Source: Sesamum alatum
Lineage: Eukaryota > Streptophyta > Magnoliopsida > Lamiales > Pedaliaceae
DNA: 64,000 nucleotides
NCBI GenBank assembly: GCA_034509735.1
Contig: JACGWO010000012.1
Location: 9,174,367-9,238,366 of the forward strand
Direction of reading: 5' to 3'
The stretch's first letter is position 1. Each line of letters begins with the position of its first letter. The translations under genes and the position numbers were made by a program. The notes under the pieces are model-generated. The model saw nothing but the letters and a program-made list of their open reading frames with translations, ran no database searches and was not told the origin of the DNA. Below, piece by piece: positions 35,935 through 47,608 of the stretch.

Positions 35935-36024
35935 CACGAGTCGTGGCACGTTATTGTACTTAAAAGAAGCTGCACTATGTCATGAACGAAAAATGGGCTG
36001 CTGCTACCTGTCTCACGAGTCGTG
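35935..36024 (+). promoter_or_regulatory. Paired 11-bp palindromes in B leader
   Basis: CACGAGTCGTG at 35935-35945 and 36014-36024, 79 bp apart, both preceded by TCT. Same motif and spacing as in A and D. Confidence 0.6.
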
Positions 36025-36402
36025 GGGGTACTAGTGGGTCCATGGCTCGGTCGATTGGGTCGGGTCTAACGCCTAATTAGCATGATTCGCTTGGAGTCCT
36101 CGGGATCATGCAAAAGGGTGAGGCAATAATCTTGGAAATCTCGTGGAACGAGAATGGTATGGAATACCTCCCACAGGATCTTTTCCATGCGAATCGTAAA
36201 AGCGGGGTATGGGAAAAATCGCTGTGGATCCCAAGCCCACTAGGAAAGGATTTCCCGAAAACTACGTTTGAGAGTACCGTGTTTTCGTATAAATAGTGGG
36301 AGGATTAAATGACTAAAGACCAAGCATTTAATTATTTTTTATCAAACCACCGTCTTTACTTTCTGCTGATCGCGCGTTGTTTTTCAACATGTAGATTTTA
36401 AA

Positions 36403-39400
36403 ATGTCTAAGAACCCACTTTCAACCATTCTTGAGACAAACAAATTTAATGGAACCAACTACAACGAGTGGTTGCGCAATCTCAGGATAGTCCTGGATTA
36501 TGAGAACCAAGGCTACGTCATGGACGAGCCTCTCCCTAGGACCTTACCGGAAGGATCCACGCCAGAGGAACGTGAGACGTTCGAGACTTGGCATAAGGAT
36601 AACCGGAAGGTTCGTAGCATCATACTTGCTTCGATGACCAATGAGATTCAGAAGCAATATGAAAGGCTAGACGATGTCCCTTCCATAATGGCTCGCCTTA
36701 AGGATTGCTATGCAGTCCCGGACCGGCATACTAGGTATGTCGCGACCAAGGCGTTCTTTGGAACTAAAATGACAGAAGGATCCTCTGTACAAGAACATGG
36801 GGTTAAAATGCTTACCCTAGTGGAAAAGCTCGAGGACCTAAAGGCAGGTCTCGATAACGAAACGTACATAGATGTGATCCTTCAGTCACTCCCACCCTCC
36901 TTTGATCAATTTATTGTCAACTACAACATGAATGCACTTGAGAAGGGTATTCATGAGTTGATCAAAATGTTGGTGCAATACGAGGCAACGACTAAGAAGT
37001 CCACGCCTTCGATATTGTTTGGAGGTGCTTCTACTTCCAAAACGAAAGGCAAGGGCGCCGGACGTTGGAAAAGGAAGAAAGGGAAGGGAAAGGCAGTCAT
37101 AGCAGCTACGAACACTCAGAGTGTTCCCATTGCCAAAGAGGGGAAAGGCAAAGGAAAGGGAAAGGTTGTCTCCAAGCAACAGTCGAAGGCATATGACATA
37201 TGTATCAACTGCCGTGAGAAAGGGCATTGGAAGAGAGAGTGCCCCAAACTCTTCTCAAACCAAGGTATATTTGTTATTGAGGTTAACATGGTCACTAATT
37301 CTGCCTCTTGGGTATTGGATACCGGCTGTGGAGCTCACATTTGCAATGATCTGCAGGTGTTGAAAAGAAGCAGAAAACTAAGTAGCGGGGACATGATCCT
37401 GAAGCTCGGAAATGGCAAGGCCATCTCGGCAGAAGCAGTAGGATCCGCCACTTTAGTTATTAGTGATACCATTAGCATAGAATTAGAGCAAGTTTATTTT
37501 GTACCCAGTATGATTAAAAACATCATTTCCATTCCATTGTTAGACAATAATGGTTATGAGTTTAAAATCAATAAAAATTGCTTTTATTTGATGAGGTGTG
37601 GAATTGCTCATCTACTTGGTACATTACATAATGGGCTCTATATCTTGCAACAAACGAATTTCGTTCTTAACGCTCAACACAAACGGAAATTAGATAATAA
37701 CGGGAACGCACGTCTGTGGCACGCTAGGCTAGGTCACATATCCCAAGATAGGATGAAAAGGTTGGTAGACTCAAAGAACCTAGAGGTTGGGGACTTGAGT
37801 AATCTACCAACTTGTGAATCTTGTCTAAGAGGGAAAATGACCAAGAAGCCCTTTGTAGGACAAAGCAGGCTTGCCACAGGTCTGTTGGACTTGGTCCATA
37901 CAGACGTGTGTGGACCACTAAGGACACAGGCCCGAGGTGGGTTCTCCTACTTCATAACCTTCACCGATGATCATTCACGGTATGGTTATGTTTACCTGAT
38001 GAGGTACAAGTCTGAAGCTCTTGAGAGGTTTAAAGAATTCAGACTTGAAGTGGAGAATCAAACCAACTGCAAAATTAAAGTCCTACGGTCAGACCGAGGC
38101 GGTGAATACCTTAGTGCCGAATTCCTAGATTATCTAAAGGAACATGGTATAATATCAGAATGGACACCTCCCGGAACACCACAGTTAAATGGCGTCTCTG
38201 AAAGGAGGAACCGAACCCTGTTGGACATGGTTCGTTCCATGATGAGTTTTACCAAATTGCCCCTATCGTTTTGGGGTTATGCATTAGAAACGGCAGCCAA
38301 ATTATTGAATTTGGCGCCTACTAGTGTAGTGACCCAAACGCCATATGAGATATGGCACGGCAAGCCTGCATCCTACAACTACTTGAAAGTGTGGGGTAGC
38401 CCCGCATACGTCAAGAGGTTAGTGGGAGATAAGCTAGAATCCAGGTCTAGCCTATGCAGGTTCGTTGGATACCCTAAAGAAACTGCGGGTTATTACTTTT
38501 ATGACCCTTTGGAACAAAAGGTATTTGTTTCAAGGAATGCAGTATTCTTGGAGCAAGGCTTCCCGGAGGATATCCAACCTGATGAGCTGATCCTTGAGGA
38601 ATCAAGTGATGGAACTCAGTCATCAGAAACAGTCGCGGAAACCTCACCTAGAGGATTCAGGATAGACACTAGGAGGACTGACCTACCTAGAGAAGTCCAA
38701 CATGCTAGGCATGAAGGACAACCTCAAGGCAGGCCAGCCCCGGCTCCTGAACCGCCGGCTCCGATACAGTCAGCGCCCACAGTTACCACTAACGTTCCCG
38801 TTCTCCGAAGGTCCACTAGAGAATCCAGACCTCCAGTGAGATATGGATTTCTAGGTGCGACCGATCTTCTGGATAACGATCCTAAGACATACGGGGAAGC
38901 GATGTCAGACATCGACTCTGGGAAATGGCTTGAGGCCATGAAAACCGAAATGGACTCCATGAGCGAGAACCAAGTTTGGAGACTTGTAGATCCACCGAAA
39001 GGTGTTAAGCCAGTGGGCTGTAAGTGGGTCTACAAGCGCAAACTCGGCGTTGATGGAGAGGTCACTACCTTCAAGGCTAGGCTTGTAGCTAAGGGATACA
39101 CTCAACGACCCGGGGTCGATTTTGAGGATACCTACTCGCCAGTAGCCATGGCTAAATCCATTCGGATCCTGCTTGCCATAGCAGCATGGCATGACTATGA
39201 AATATGGCAGATGGACGTGAAAACGGCCTTCCTCAACGGCTTCGTTGAAGAAGAGATCTATATGGATCAGCCGGAGGGTTTCACGGTCGCTGGAGAAGAA
39301 CAGAAAGTCTGTCGTCTCCAGAAGTCCATCTATGGCCTCAAACAAGCTTCCCGGAGTTGGAACATTCGATTTGATGAGGTAATACGGGGTTATGACTTCA

Positions 39401-40455
39401 TCAAAAACGAATCCGACCCTTGTGTATACAAGAAGGTCAGTGGGAGCTCCATAGTGTTCCTAGTGCTTTACGTGGATGACATTCTGCTCATTGGAAATGA
39501 CGTCAGAATGTTAGGAAACACGAAAGCATGGCTGTCAACCAAGTTTTCCATGAAGGACTTGGGTGAAGCATCCTACATCCTAGGCATCCAGATTGTCAGG
39601 GACAGATCTAAAAGGATGTTAGGGCTCACCCAAAACTCGTATATGGAGAAAGTCCTAAAGAGATATCGAATGGACAACTCCAAACGAGGGTTCCTTCCTA
39701 TGAGGCATGGGATCAAGTTGTCCAAGAAACAGTCCCCGCAGACTGATGAGGAACTTGAAAAGATGAAAGTCATCCCCTATGCTTCTGCCGTAGGTAGCAT
39801 CCAATATGCGGTCCACTGCACCAGGCCTGACATTGCATACGCTTTGAGCGTGACTAGCAGATATCAGTCCTGTGCAGGAGAGGCACATTGGAATGCAGTT
39901 AAGGGCATCCTTAAGTACCTAAGGAGGACTAAGGAAATGTTCTTAGTCTATGGCAATGGAAAACTAATTCTGGAAGGCTTTAGCGACGCCAGCTTCCAGT
40001 CTGATGACGATGATGCCAAGTCTCAATCGGAGTATATATTCAAGCTCAACGGAGGAGTAGTGGCTTGGAAAAGTTCCAAGCAAGCAACCACTGCTGACTC
40101 CACCACTGAGGCTGAATACATAGCAGCTTCAGAAGCTGCCAAGGAAGCGGTTTGGATGAGAAACTACATCCAAGAGTTGGGTGTGGTGCCTAGCATCGCC
40201 GAGCCCGTTGTCATCTTCTGTGATAACAACGGTGCAATAGCGCAAGCGAAGGAACCGAGATCTCACCACCGTTCCAAACACATTCTTAGACGCTACCATC
40301 TTCTTAGAGAAATGGTAGGAAGAGGTGACGTTCGGATGGACCGAGTCAACTCAGCAGACAACACAGCAGACCCGCTGACAAAGCCTACGTCGCAAAGTGC
40401 TCATACGCAACATCTTGAGAAGATGGGGATTAGGCATATGGGTGATTGGCTTTAA
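36403..40455 (+). CDS. Ty1/copia gag-pol polyprotein, intact (1350 aa)
   Basis: Single open frame encoding all proteins needed for copia retrotransposition. Gag occupies about residues 1-290, with a CCHC knuckle C267-C270-H275-C280. Protease has DTG at D306. The integrase zinc region has H440, H445, C471 and C474; the integrase catalytic triad is D501, D564 and E600 (D,D35E). Reverse transcriptase runs from about W859, with catalytic D938 (MDVKTAF) and YVDD at D1025-D1026. RNase H has D1195, E1236 or E1238, and D1274. The order PR-INT-RT-RH is diagnostic of Ty1/copia. The ATG at 36403 is chosen because MSKNPL begins gag in D and in H's inverted fragment too. One oddity: RNase H reads SQSEYIF where A has SQSGYVF and D has SQYGFVF. 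There is no sign of an env-like extra frame. Coding capacity looks complete, but the element lacks a primer-binding site. Confidence 0.97.
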   Translation: MSKNPLSTILETNKFNGTNYNEWLRNLRIVLDYENQGYVMDEPLPRTLPEGSTPEERETFETWHKDNRKVRSIILASMTNEIQKQYERLDDVPSIMARLKDCYAVPDRHTRYVATKAFFGTKMTEGSSVQEHGVKMLTLVEKLEDLKAGLDNETYIDVILQSLPPSFDQFIVNYNMNALEKGIHELIKMLVQYEATTKKSTPSILFGGASTSKTKGKGAGRWKRKKGKGKAVIAATNTQSVPIAKEGKGKGKGKVVSKQQSKAYDICINCREKGHWKRECPKLFSNQGIFVIEVNMVTNSASWVLDTGCGAHICNDLQVLKRSRKLSSGDMILKLGNGKAISAEAVGSATLVISDTISIELEQVYFVPSMIKNIISIPLLDNNGYEFKINKNCFYLMRCGIAHLLGTLHNGLYILQQTNFVLNAQHKRKLDNNGNARLWHARLGHISQDRMKRLVDSKNLEVGDLSNLPTCESCLRGKMTKKPFVGQSRLATGLLDLVHTDVCGPLRTQARGGFSYFITFTDDHSRYGYVYLMRYKSEALERFKEFRLEVENQTNCKIKVLRSDRGGEYLSAEFLDYLKEHGIISEWTPPGTPQLNGVSERRNRTLLDMVRSMMSFTKLPLSFWGYALETAAKLLNLAPTSVVTQTPYEIWHGKPASYNYLKVWGSPAYVKRLVGDKLESRSSLCRFVGYPKETAGYYFYDPLEQKVFVSRNAVFLEQGFPEDIQPDELILEESSDGTQSSETVAETSPRGFRIDTRRTDLPREVQHARHEGQPQGRPAPAPEPPAPIQSAPTVTTNVPVLRRSTRESRPPVRYGFLGATDLLDNDPKTYGEAMSDIDSGKWLEAMKTEMDSMSENQVWRLVDPPKGVKPVGCKWVYKRKLGVDGEVTTFKARLVAKGYTQRPGVDFEDTYSPVAMAKSIRILLAIAAWHDYEIWQMDVKTAFLNGFVEEEIYMDQPEGFTVAGEEQKVCRLQKSIYGLKQASRSWNIRFDEVIRGYDFIKNESDPCVYKKVSGSSIVFLVLYVDDILLIGNDVRMLGNTKAWLSTKFSMKDLGEASYILGIQIVRDRSKRMLGLTQNSYMEKVLKRYRMDNSKRGFLPMRHGIKLSKKQSPQTDEELEKMKVIPYASAVGSIQYAVHCTRPDIAYALSVTSRYQSCAGEAHWNAVKGILKYLRRTKEMFLVYGNGKLILEGFSDASFQSDDDDAKSQSEYIFKLNGGVVAWKSSKQATTADSTTEAEYIAASEAAKEAVWMRNYIQELGVVPSIAEPVVIFCDNNGAIAQAKEPRSHHRSKHILRRYHLLREMVGRGDVRMDRVNSADNTADPLTKPTSQSAHTQHLEKMGIRHMGDWL

Positions 40456-40460
40456 AGGTC

Positions 40461-40471
40461 AAGTGGGAGAT
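40461..40471 (+). other. Polypurine tract of B
   Basis: AAGTGGGAGAT directly precedes the 3' LTR start at 40472. The same tract lies beside the 3' LTRs of A, C and D; it primes plus-strand DNA synthesis in LTR elements. Confidence 0.85.
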
Positions 40472-42465
40472 TGTTAGAATAGGTGACCATGTAAGCCAAT
40501 TTTGGCGGGTATATGTAACCTATGTCTAGACAATTATAAGTGTTTTGATAAATCATTAATGAATAAAGAAGTGAATTTTCATTTGGCATTACTTTGTTTG
40601 TGTTCACTTGCACCTATTTTTCCATATCTGTTCACTACGCAAACAGAGCCCACGGACTGAGATTCGATTTCGGGGACTGGGACTACGCTTGGAGGTAGGT
40701 CCATGGAATCAGTCTTCCCGAATCAGTCCGGAAATCTCCAAGTCAAGGAATCCCGAAAATGGGTACCGGGATTCCATTTGAGACTTGCACTAAGCATCTG
40801 CTGTCGTGTTTCATCGATGGGTGACGAGGATCGTCTAAGCAGTGTTAGTGGGTTAGCCTGCTAGGATGCAGCTGACTGAGGTGACTCGTGGGAACCGTCT
40901 TACGGAGGACCTTGAGTATGGTCTGCAAGGTATGACGAGTATTCCCGGTTCCAACGGTACAGGTCAAGTCCTTTGACTTGAGGAATTACTGAGTTTACCT
41001 GTACATCAGAACTGTATCTTAGATATGGTGAGAGATTGCCAGAATTCTCTTTGGTAGTCATAAGCCATGTCTAGTGCAGTCCTGGTGTGCAAAGTGACAA
41101 TAGTTTCCAAGAAAGGATCTGTCTCCTGTCAATAGGTTTTGACAGTTGAGTCTCATGTATGCTCTAGGTCTTGTCCCTAAAACTGTGGCCACAGTGACTG
41201 AACAGAAGGGAAGGTTTCCCTTGCGGCGTTTAGTGAGGACAGACCGACACTTAGGTCCAAGATGGGTACCTGCGTTATCCGTGCCCTAGACACTAAGTGA
41301 TGAGACCGAAGACAGAAGGACAAGCATACTGTTAGAGCCTAAATGTTCATCCCTGAATATTTCACCTAGTCTCTAGTGCCATGGACCGTTGCTAGATGGC
41401 CACCCATGGTAACGGACGGATTCTAGGAGTCCGACCAAGTCTAGCTGAATGGTGAACCTAAAGAGTCACACACTATCCACACACAATTAAATATTTAATT
41501 TGGAATTAAATATTGGAGTGAAGGAATGATTAAATTAGATTTAATCGGGACCTTTATTTTTCTTGGAGAAATAATTCTTTCTATTTGATAGAAGGAATTA
41601 AATTGATAAATTGGATTTATCAAAGGGATTTATTTAATGGGCTTAAATAATATTTATATTTATTTTAGCCTCTTGGAAATATTTAAATAGGTTTTAAATA
41701 TTTCCATTAAATTAAATTAAATCAACGGTTGAGATTAATGGGAGAGATGGATGGCTAGGATCGTTTTGACTAGGTCAAAACACTAGTTTGACTAGGACTT
41801 TGACTAGGTCAAAATCCTAATCAAATTAGAGTTCTTAAAAGAGGAGTTTAAAGAGGATTAAACTCCTCTTCTATATAAACCCCTAGCATCCTACAATTTA
41901 CATGATGATGAAACTCCAACACACACACACACAACACACACACACGGTTTTTCTCTCTCTCCCATCTCTCTCGTCCGCCCTCTCTCTCTCAAGAAAATAG
42001 TTTTCTTGATTCTTTTGTTCTTGGAACATTAGAATCTTGATGAATCAATACCATTAATTGATAATGTGTTATTGATTCATCCACTCCAAAATTATACACT
42101 TGTTCGTTGCTAGCACGACGTGCAAGATACGTGGGTGGATCGTGTGTCACGAATTAGAGGGTCTCAAAGATGGGATCTTGGTGCAAAAACGGGGAACAAC
42201 GCGTGTAGCCGTTGAAGACGAAAACGACAACGGGTAGGTCTCGTTTTAAATTTTCGTCCCTCTTTAATTTTCAACCCTATGGCCTCCATGATTTATTTTA
42301 TGTTATACGTTCATGAGATACACCGAATGCCCGGGAAAATTTCAAAGGCACACCCTTTGAAACGTGTTTTTTAATTTAAAAGCATGTTTAAATTCCGTTT
42401 TAATTTTTAATTATACCGCGCTTCCGCATTCGCGCTTTTCCCGGGACGATCCACATAATCTTTCA
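40472..42465 (+). repeat. 3' LTR of B
   Basis: A 1994-bp LTR, bounded by the polypurine tract on the left and target copy CCGAC (42466-42470) on the right. Core block 41361-41410. Confidence 0.96.
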
Positions 42466-43106
42466 CCGACTGCACTGTACAAAGCTTATGATGATCATCT
42501 TACAGAATGATCACCTCTCGCCAGATCCAAGATACAACCGTCCTGTGCACGCGACTGCCATGATTCCTCAAGTCTGAGGATTACTCCCATACTATCGGAA
42601 CTGGGAAAATCCAATCATACCGACCAAGCCTCCAAGGCTTCCATATGATGACCCCCGCGAGTCAGTCCAGTCGGCTCGACCCCAGTCGACCAACCCATCA
42701 AGATCGTGTAGGCGTCCCACGCCTGTCGCCGATGAAATACGGCACTCATCCAATGAACACAAATCTTGACGCAAGTCTCAATAGGACTCTCGATGCCCTG
42801 TCTCGAGGTCCTCGACTTGGAACGTTTCAGACCCAACTCTTAATCAGTTGGTTTCATAACCACCATCCAATGCGTGGGCCAACTGCACGAGTTGTTATCC
42901 ATGGTCTGTGGGCTTTGTTGCGATATAAGTTAAACACCATTTTAACAAATGTGAAATGAGCGCAACAAAGTCAGCACCAGAAGTGACGAATACTCATTTT
43001 ATTCATCACATAATAATATTACATTTACATCGAGTTGTATAATAGGTTACAAATCGCCAAACCTATTAGCTTTCTGGTCACCTATTCTAACAATCTCCCA
43101 CTTGAC

Positions 43107-45914
43107 CTAAAGCCAATCACCCATTGACCTCAAACCCATCTTATCCAGATGGTGAGTATGGGCAACTTGCGACATGGGCTTAGCAAGTGGATCTGCTATG
43201 TTTTTTGCGAAGCTGACTCAGTCCAACCGAACGTCACTCCTGCTACCCATCTCTCTATGCAGATGGTAGCGTCTAAGAATATGCTTGGATCATGATGAGA
43301 TCTCGGTTCCTTTGCTAGCGCTGTCGCCCCGTTGTTATCATAAAAGATAATTAAAGGCTTAGCAATGCTAGGTACTACATCCAACCCTTGGATGTAGCTC
43401 ATCAACCAAACCACTCCTTAGCAGCTTCCAAAGCCGGCATGTATTCAAAACTCTATGGTGGAGTCCGCCGTGGTAGCCTGCTTGGAACCCTTCCAAGTAA
43501 CCACGCCACCATTTAGTCTAAATACAATAACCAAACTGAGACTTGGCATCATCGTCATCCGACTGGAAGCTAGTGTCGCTATAGCCTTCCAGTATCAACT
43601 CTCCACCGTCGTAGATCAAGAACATGTCCTTAGTCCTTTTCAGGTACTTCAGGATTGTCTTGACAGCACTCCAATGCGCCTCCCCGGCACACGACTGATA
43701 CCGACTTGTTACGCTCAAAGCGAAAGCCACATCAGGTCTAGTGCACTGAACAACATACTGTATGCTGCCTACAGCTGAAGCATAGGGGATGTCCAACATC
43801 CGTTTAAGCTCCTCATCAGTCTTAGGAGATTGCTTCTTGGATAACTTAGTTCCATGCCTCATAGGAAAGAATCCTCGTTTTGAGTTCTCCATCTTGAATC
43901 TCTTCAAGACTTTCTCAATATACGAGGATTGGGCCATTCCTAACATCCTTCTAGATCTATCCCTGTAGATCTTGATGCCAAGGATGTAGGATGCCTCGCC
44001 CATATCCTTCATGGAGAATTGCGTTGACAACCAAGCTTTAGTGGTACCCAACATCTTAGCATCATTCCCAATGAGCAAGATGTCATCCACGTAAAGCACC
44101 AAAAACGCAACTGAGCTCCCACTGATCTTCTTGTATACACAAGGATCGGACTCGTTCTTGGTGAAATCATATCCCCGTATGACTTCATCAAAACGTATGT
44201 TCCAGCTTCGGGAAGCTTGTTTGAGGCCATAGATGGACCTTTGGAGACGGCAGACCTTCTGCTCTTCTCCAATAGTTGTGAAACCCTCCGGCTGATCCAT
44301 ATAGATCTCTTCCTCTACGAAACCGTTGAGGAAAGCCGTTTTCACGTCCATCTGCCATATTTCATAGTGATACCATGCTGCTATGGCAAGCAGTATCCGA
44401 ATGAACTTGGCCATTGCTACGGGCGAGTAGGTTTCCTCAAAATCGACCCCGGGTCGTTGAGTGTAACCTTTCGCCACAAGCCTGGCTTTGAAGGTTGTAA
44501 CCTCCCTGTCAGCTCCAAGCTTACGTTTGTAGACCCATTTACACCCTACGGGTTTAACCCCTTTGGGTGGATCTACTAGGGTCCAAACCTTGTTTGTGCC
44601 CATCGAGTCCATCTCGGATTTCATGGCCTCAAGCCACTTGTCCGAATCGATGTCCGACATCGCTTCTCCGTATGTCTTTGGATCATTATCCAACTGACCG
44701 GTCAGGCCCAGAAATCCATACCTATCAGGTGCATGGGATACTCTGGCCGACCTACGGAGGACTGGAACAATATCAGTGGGAACCACTGGCTCAGATGTCA
44801 CTGCCGCCTCATGGGGTACCTCACTTGATTCCTCAAGGAGTACCTCATCGCGTCGACTATCCGATGGAAAACCTTTTTCCAAGAACACTGCGTTTCGCGA
44901 GACAAAAAACCTTTTACTCGGAGGGATCATAGAAATAATACCCCGCAGTTTCTTTCGGATATCCGATGAACCTGCATAAACTAGACCTCGAGTCCAGTTT
45001 ATCTCCCACTAATCTCTTGACATATGCGGGGCAACCCCACACTTTCAAGTATTTGTAGGAGGCAGGCTTGCCATGCCATATCTCATATGGCGTCTGGGAT
45101 ACCTTTTTAGATGGCGCCAAGTTCAAAACTTTGGCCGCCGTCTCAAGAGCGTATCCCCAGAAGCAAAGGGGTAGTTCGGTAAAACTCATCATGGATCGGA
45201 CCATGTCCAACAAGGTCCGATTCCACCTTTCAGACACACCATTAAGCTGCGGTGTTCCAGGAGGGGTCCACTGAGAGAGAATCCCATTCTCTTTTAGATA
45301 ATCAGTAAACTCACCACTCAAATACTCTCCACCTCGGTGCGACCGAAGGGCTTTGATCTTTCGACCGGTTTGGTTCTCTACTTCAAGTCTGTATTCCTTA
45401 AACCTTCCAAAGGCTTCAGACTTGTACCTCATCAGGTAAACATAACCATACCGTGAGTGATCATCGGTAAAGGTTATGAAGTACGAGTACCCACCTCTAG
45501 CCTGAGTATTTAGTGGGCCACAGACAGCCGTATGGATCAAAATCCAACAGAGCACCGACTAGCGTGCTTTGTCCAACAAAGCGTTTCTTGGTCATCTTTC
45601 CCTTCAAACAGGATTCATAGGTCAGTAGGTTGTCCAAATCATCTATTTCTAGACTCTTTGAGTCCACCAACCTTCTTATCCTATCTTTAGAGATATGACC
45701 TAACCTCGCATGCCATATCTGTGCGTTATCATGATTATCCCATTTTCGTTTGTGTTTCGCGGTCATAATCCAATTATACCGTTGAACACAAACATACCTG
45801 GATTGGAAAGTAGTTGTGGGCACTCCTCTTCCAATGCCCCTTCCCTTGGCAATGCATGCAGACATCATTTGCCTTGGACCGCTCGAGTATCATGGTTAAT
45901 GGGTTCTTAGACAT
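43107..45914 (-). pseudogene. Degenerate, internally deleted gag-pol of element C
   Basis: Runs from a gag ATG at 45914 to a TAG at 43107-43109. Gag is cut to its first dozen codons joined near 45890 to the zinc knuckle. A second deletion near 45780 removes protease and pre-integrase sequence that D keeps at about 58742-59116. Integrase (44914-45555) and integrase end plus reverse transcriptase (43518-44930, with YVDD near 44085) remain largely open. Lesions include an in-frame TAA (44914-44916) after YFYDPSE and a one-base A insertion just downstream. RNase H has three frameshifts shared with D: near 43448 ('ttttgaatac'), near 43415, and at SHHD near 43300. It cannot encode functional Gag or protease. 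Confidence 0.9.
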
Positions 45915-47594
45915 ATCTACATTAATGAAAATGTAAAGCAGAAATTAGCAGATGATGGTAATATTATTGTTCAAGTTGAAGACTTGGTCTTTTAGTCTTT
46001 AACCCTCCCACTATTTATACGAAAGTCCGCCACTCTCAAGCGGAGTTTCGGGAAACCATTTCCTAGTGGGCTCGGGATCCACAAGCGTAATCTCCATGCT
46101 CCGCTTTTACGATTCACATGAAGAAGACCTCGTGGGAGATATTCGATATCATTCTCATCCAATGAGATTCCCAAGATATTTTGCCTCACCTATTCACATG
46201 GTTCCGAGGACTCCAAGCGAACCATGTTACTCAGTGTTGGGCCCGACCCATCAACCAAATCATGCCTCGAACTGTCGCCCCCCACGACTCGTGAGACAGG
46301 GAAACAACGAGCGCAAGATTTTTGATCACAACAATAGTGCAGCTTTTCCCTAGTCCAAGTGTGGCACGACTCGTGAGACCACACTTGGGTAGTGGTAGCT
46401 TCCTCACCACATTGCTGTGGATGGAAGGCTCGGACAGATCAAAATACCATTTTGATCCAAGTCCGTTTTGGGCCTAATATTTAATTTGGTCCAACCAAAT
46501 GAGAGTTTGTTTGTGACCGAGACCTCATCACATTATGGTGTTTTAGCATGCATAAATATCCAATATTTAAAGCGATAAATAAATACGCCGCATGCAGAAA
46601 ACATAGCATACCCCTGTTAGGATGATCACAAGCCCAACCTATGCGACCTACTGAGCCCGCAGTGAGTCTATGGTCTGTCTAGGGTGGTCCTAAATTATTA
46701 CAGTAATAATATACCCATTGTCATTCCAAGGGGCCTTGTAGTGCTTCTTATTTCACGCCTTGATGCTCCTCCTTGGGGTCTCCGACTCCAAATGCTTGTT
46801 AAAATTAAAATCTCATCAATCCTATCTACTCTCATTACAACTGAAAGTAATACATCGGTAATAATAAAAGCAAGCCTTAAAATCATGAGGCTAAAAAAAT
46901 GGGAGATGATAGTCCCAAAAACAAGACGCATGCAGGTCCCACCCAACAGAAAATAAATGATCATACATTCATCCATACATAAGGTCTAGGGCTCTTGTGA
47001 TCATCCTATGTTGATTCCATCAACTCACATAACACAATTATTCCAAATAATCATACATAAAACCAATGGATATTCCAAATACCCAAGTGATGTCCAACGT
47101 CACAAAAGCATAAACATACAAATAATATGCAAAATTCAAATTTCAAATCTAATGGATATTTTAAACAATGCATCCAATGCATGTATTAATCCCAAATTAA
47201 TTAAGAAAATTTAATCTAAGGAATAATCCAATTATTCCAAAATCAAAAATGCAAAATTAACATATTTTCAGAATATTGTGCAGAAAATACAGAAAATCAA
47301 ATTTTCCGAAAAATGTCGAAAAAACGGCACAAGCCTGCGCGCCCTACGCGCGCGCGCTCTGTGCCACGCGCTGGCCTCGGCCGGCAGCGGCCATCTGCGC
47401 ACAGCGCGCGCCCCTACGCTCGCGCGCACGTTCGCCCCTACGCCCGCGCCTGTGAGCAGCAACTGCGCGCAGGCACCCGCCTGCGTGCGGCCACTGCCGT
47501 CCGATCCAATTTATGTAATCTAACATGCTATTAAAGCCATAAAAGCAAGTAGATCATGCCAAGCACATAGATCTATGCCCTTACATCGAACCGG
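45915..47594 (-). other. 5' leader of C
   Basis: Closely similar to D's leader. It contains palindromes at 46283-46293 and 46365-46375 (82 bp apart), the hairpin at 46645-46668 and a GC-rich island at 47333-47505. No gene is supported. Confidence 0.8.
46645..46668 (-). promoter_or_regulatory. Conserved leader hairpin (C copy)
   Basis: Sense GACTCACTG, loop CGGGCT, CAGTAGGTC: one G-U wobble and one C-A mismatch in the nine pairs, the weakest of the six copies. Confidence 0.55.
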
Positions 47595-47606
47595 GCTCTA
47601 ATACCA
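47595..47606 (-). other. Primer-binding site of C
   Basis: Sense TGGTATTAGAGC, one change from the Met-tRNA complement, two bases inside the 5' LTR at 47609. Confidence 0.85.
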
Positions 47607-47608
47607 CT

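Larger units (their letters stand above)
34436..36402 (+). other. 5' leader of B (5' end replaced)
   Basis: Starts abruptly inside the GC-rich island (34440-34870), then AT-rich sequence, the conserved hairpin (35604-35627), the palindrome pair (35935-35945, 36014-36024) and gag's ATG at 36403. Compared with A, the primer-binding site and about the first 200 bases of leader are missing. No gene is supported. Confidence 0.8.
31869..42465 (+). mobile_element. Element B: young Ty1/copia retrotransposon with intact gag-pol but no primer-binding site
   Basis: A 10.6-kb plus-strand element inside the 3' LTR of C, with perfect target duplication CCGAC (31864-31868 and 42466-42470). The LTRs (31869-33861 and 40472-42465) differ by about seven substitutions and four small indels by eye. 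The polyprotein is fully open. The anomaly is that the 5' LTR is followed by CCGAC plus 569 further bases identical to the sequence after the 3' LTR, and not by a primer-binding site. In A and D the primer-binding site lies one or two bases inside the LTR. So the element as written could encode proteins but could not prime its own reverse transcription. Confidence 0.93.
30276..43092 (-). repeat. 3' LTR of C, split by B
   Basis: 30276-31868 plus 42471-43092. It starts TGAAGGACAAGCGG and ends TCTAACA next to the polypurine tract complement at 43095-43103. The core block is at 31508-31557. Two antisense reading frames (31553-31816 and 42645-42959) recur in the LTRs of D and C; no known domain. 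Confidence 0.93.

Noticed and set aside
36403..40455. Host gene encoding a retrovirus-like protein
   Set aside because: The frame lies between two LTRs with a polypurine tract and target duplication, so it belongs to an active-type element, not a domesticated host gene.
42645..42959. 104-codon frame as a real gene
   Set aside because: It lies wholly inside an LTR, antisense, and is truncated in the copy at 49470.
31869..43039. Simple segmental duplication of a 2.57-kb block (31869-34435 and 40472-43039)
   Set aside because: The first 1.99 kb of each copy is simply the LTR pair of B, shown by the target duplication and polypurine tract. Only the last 574 bp is an unexpected duplication.
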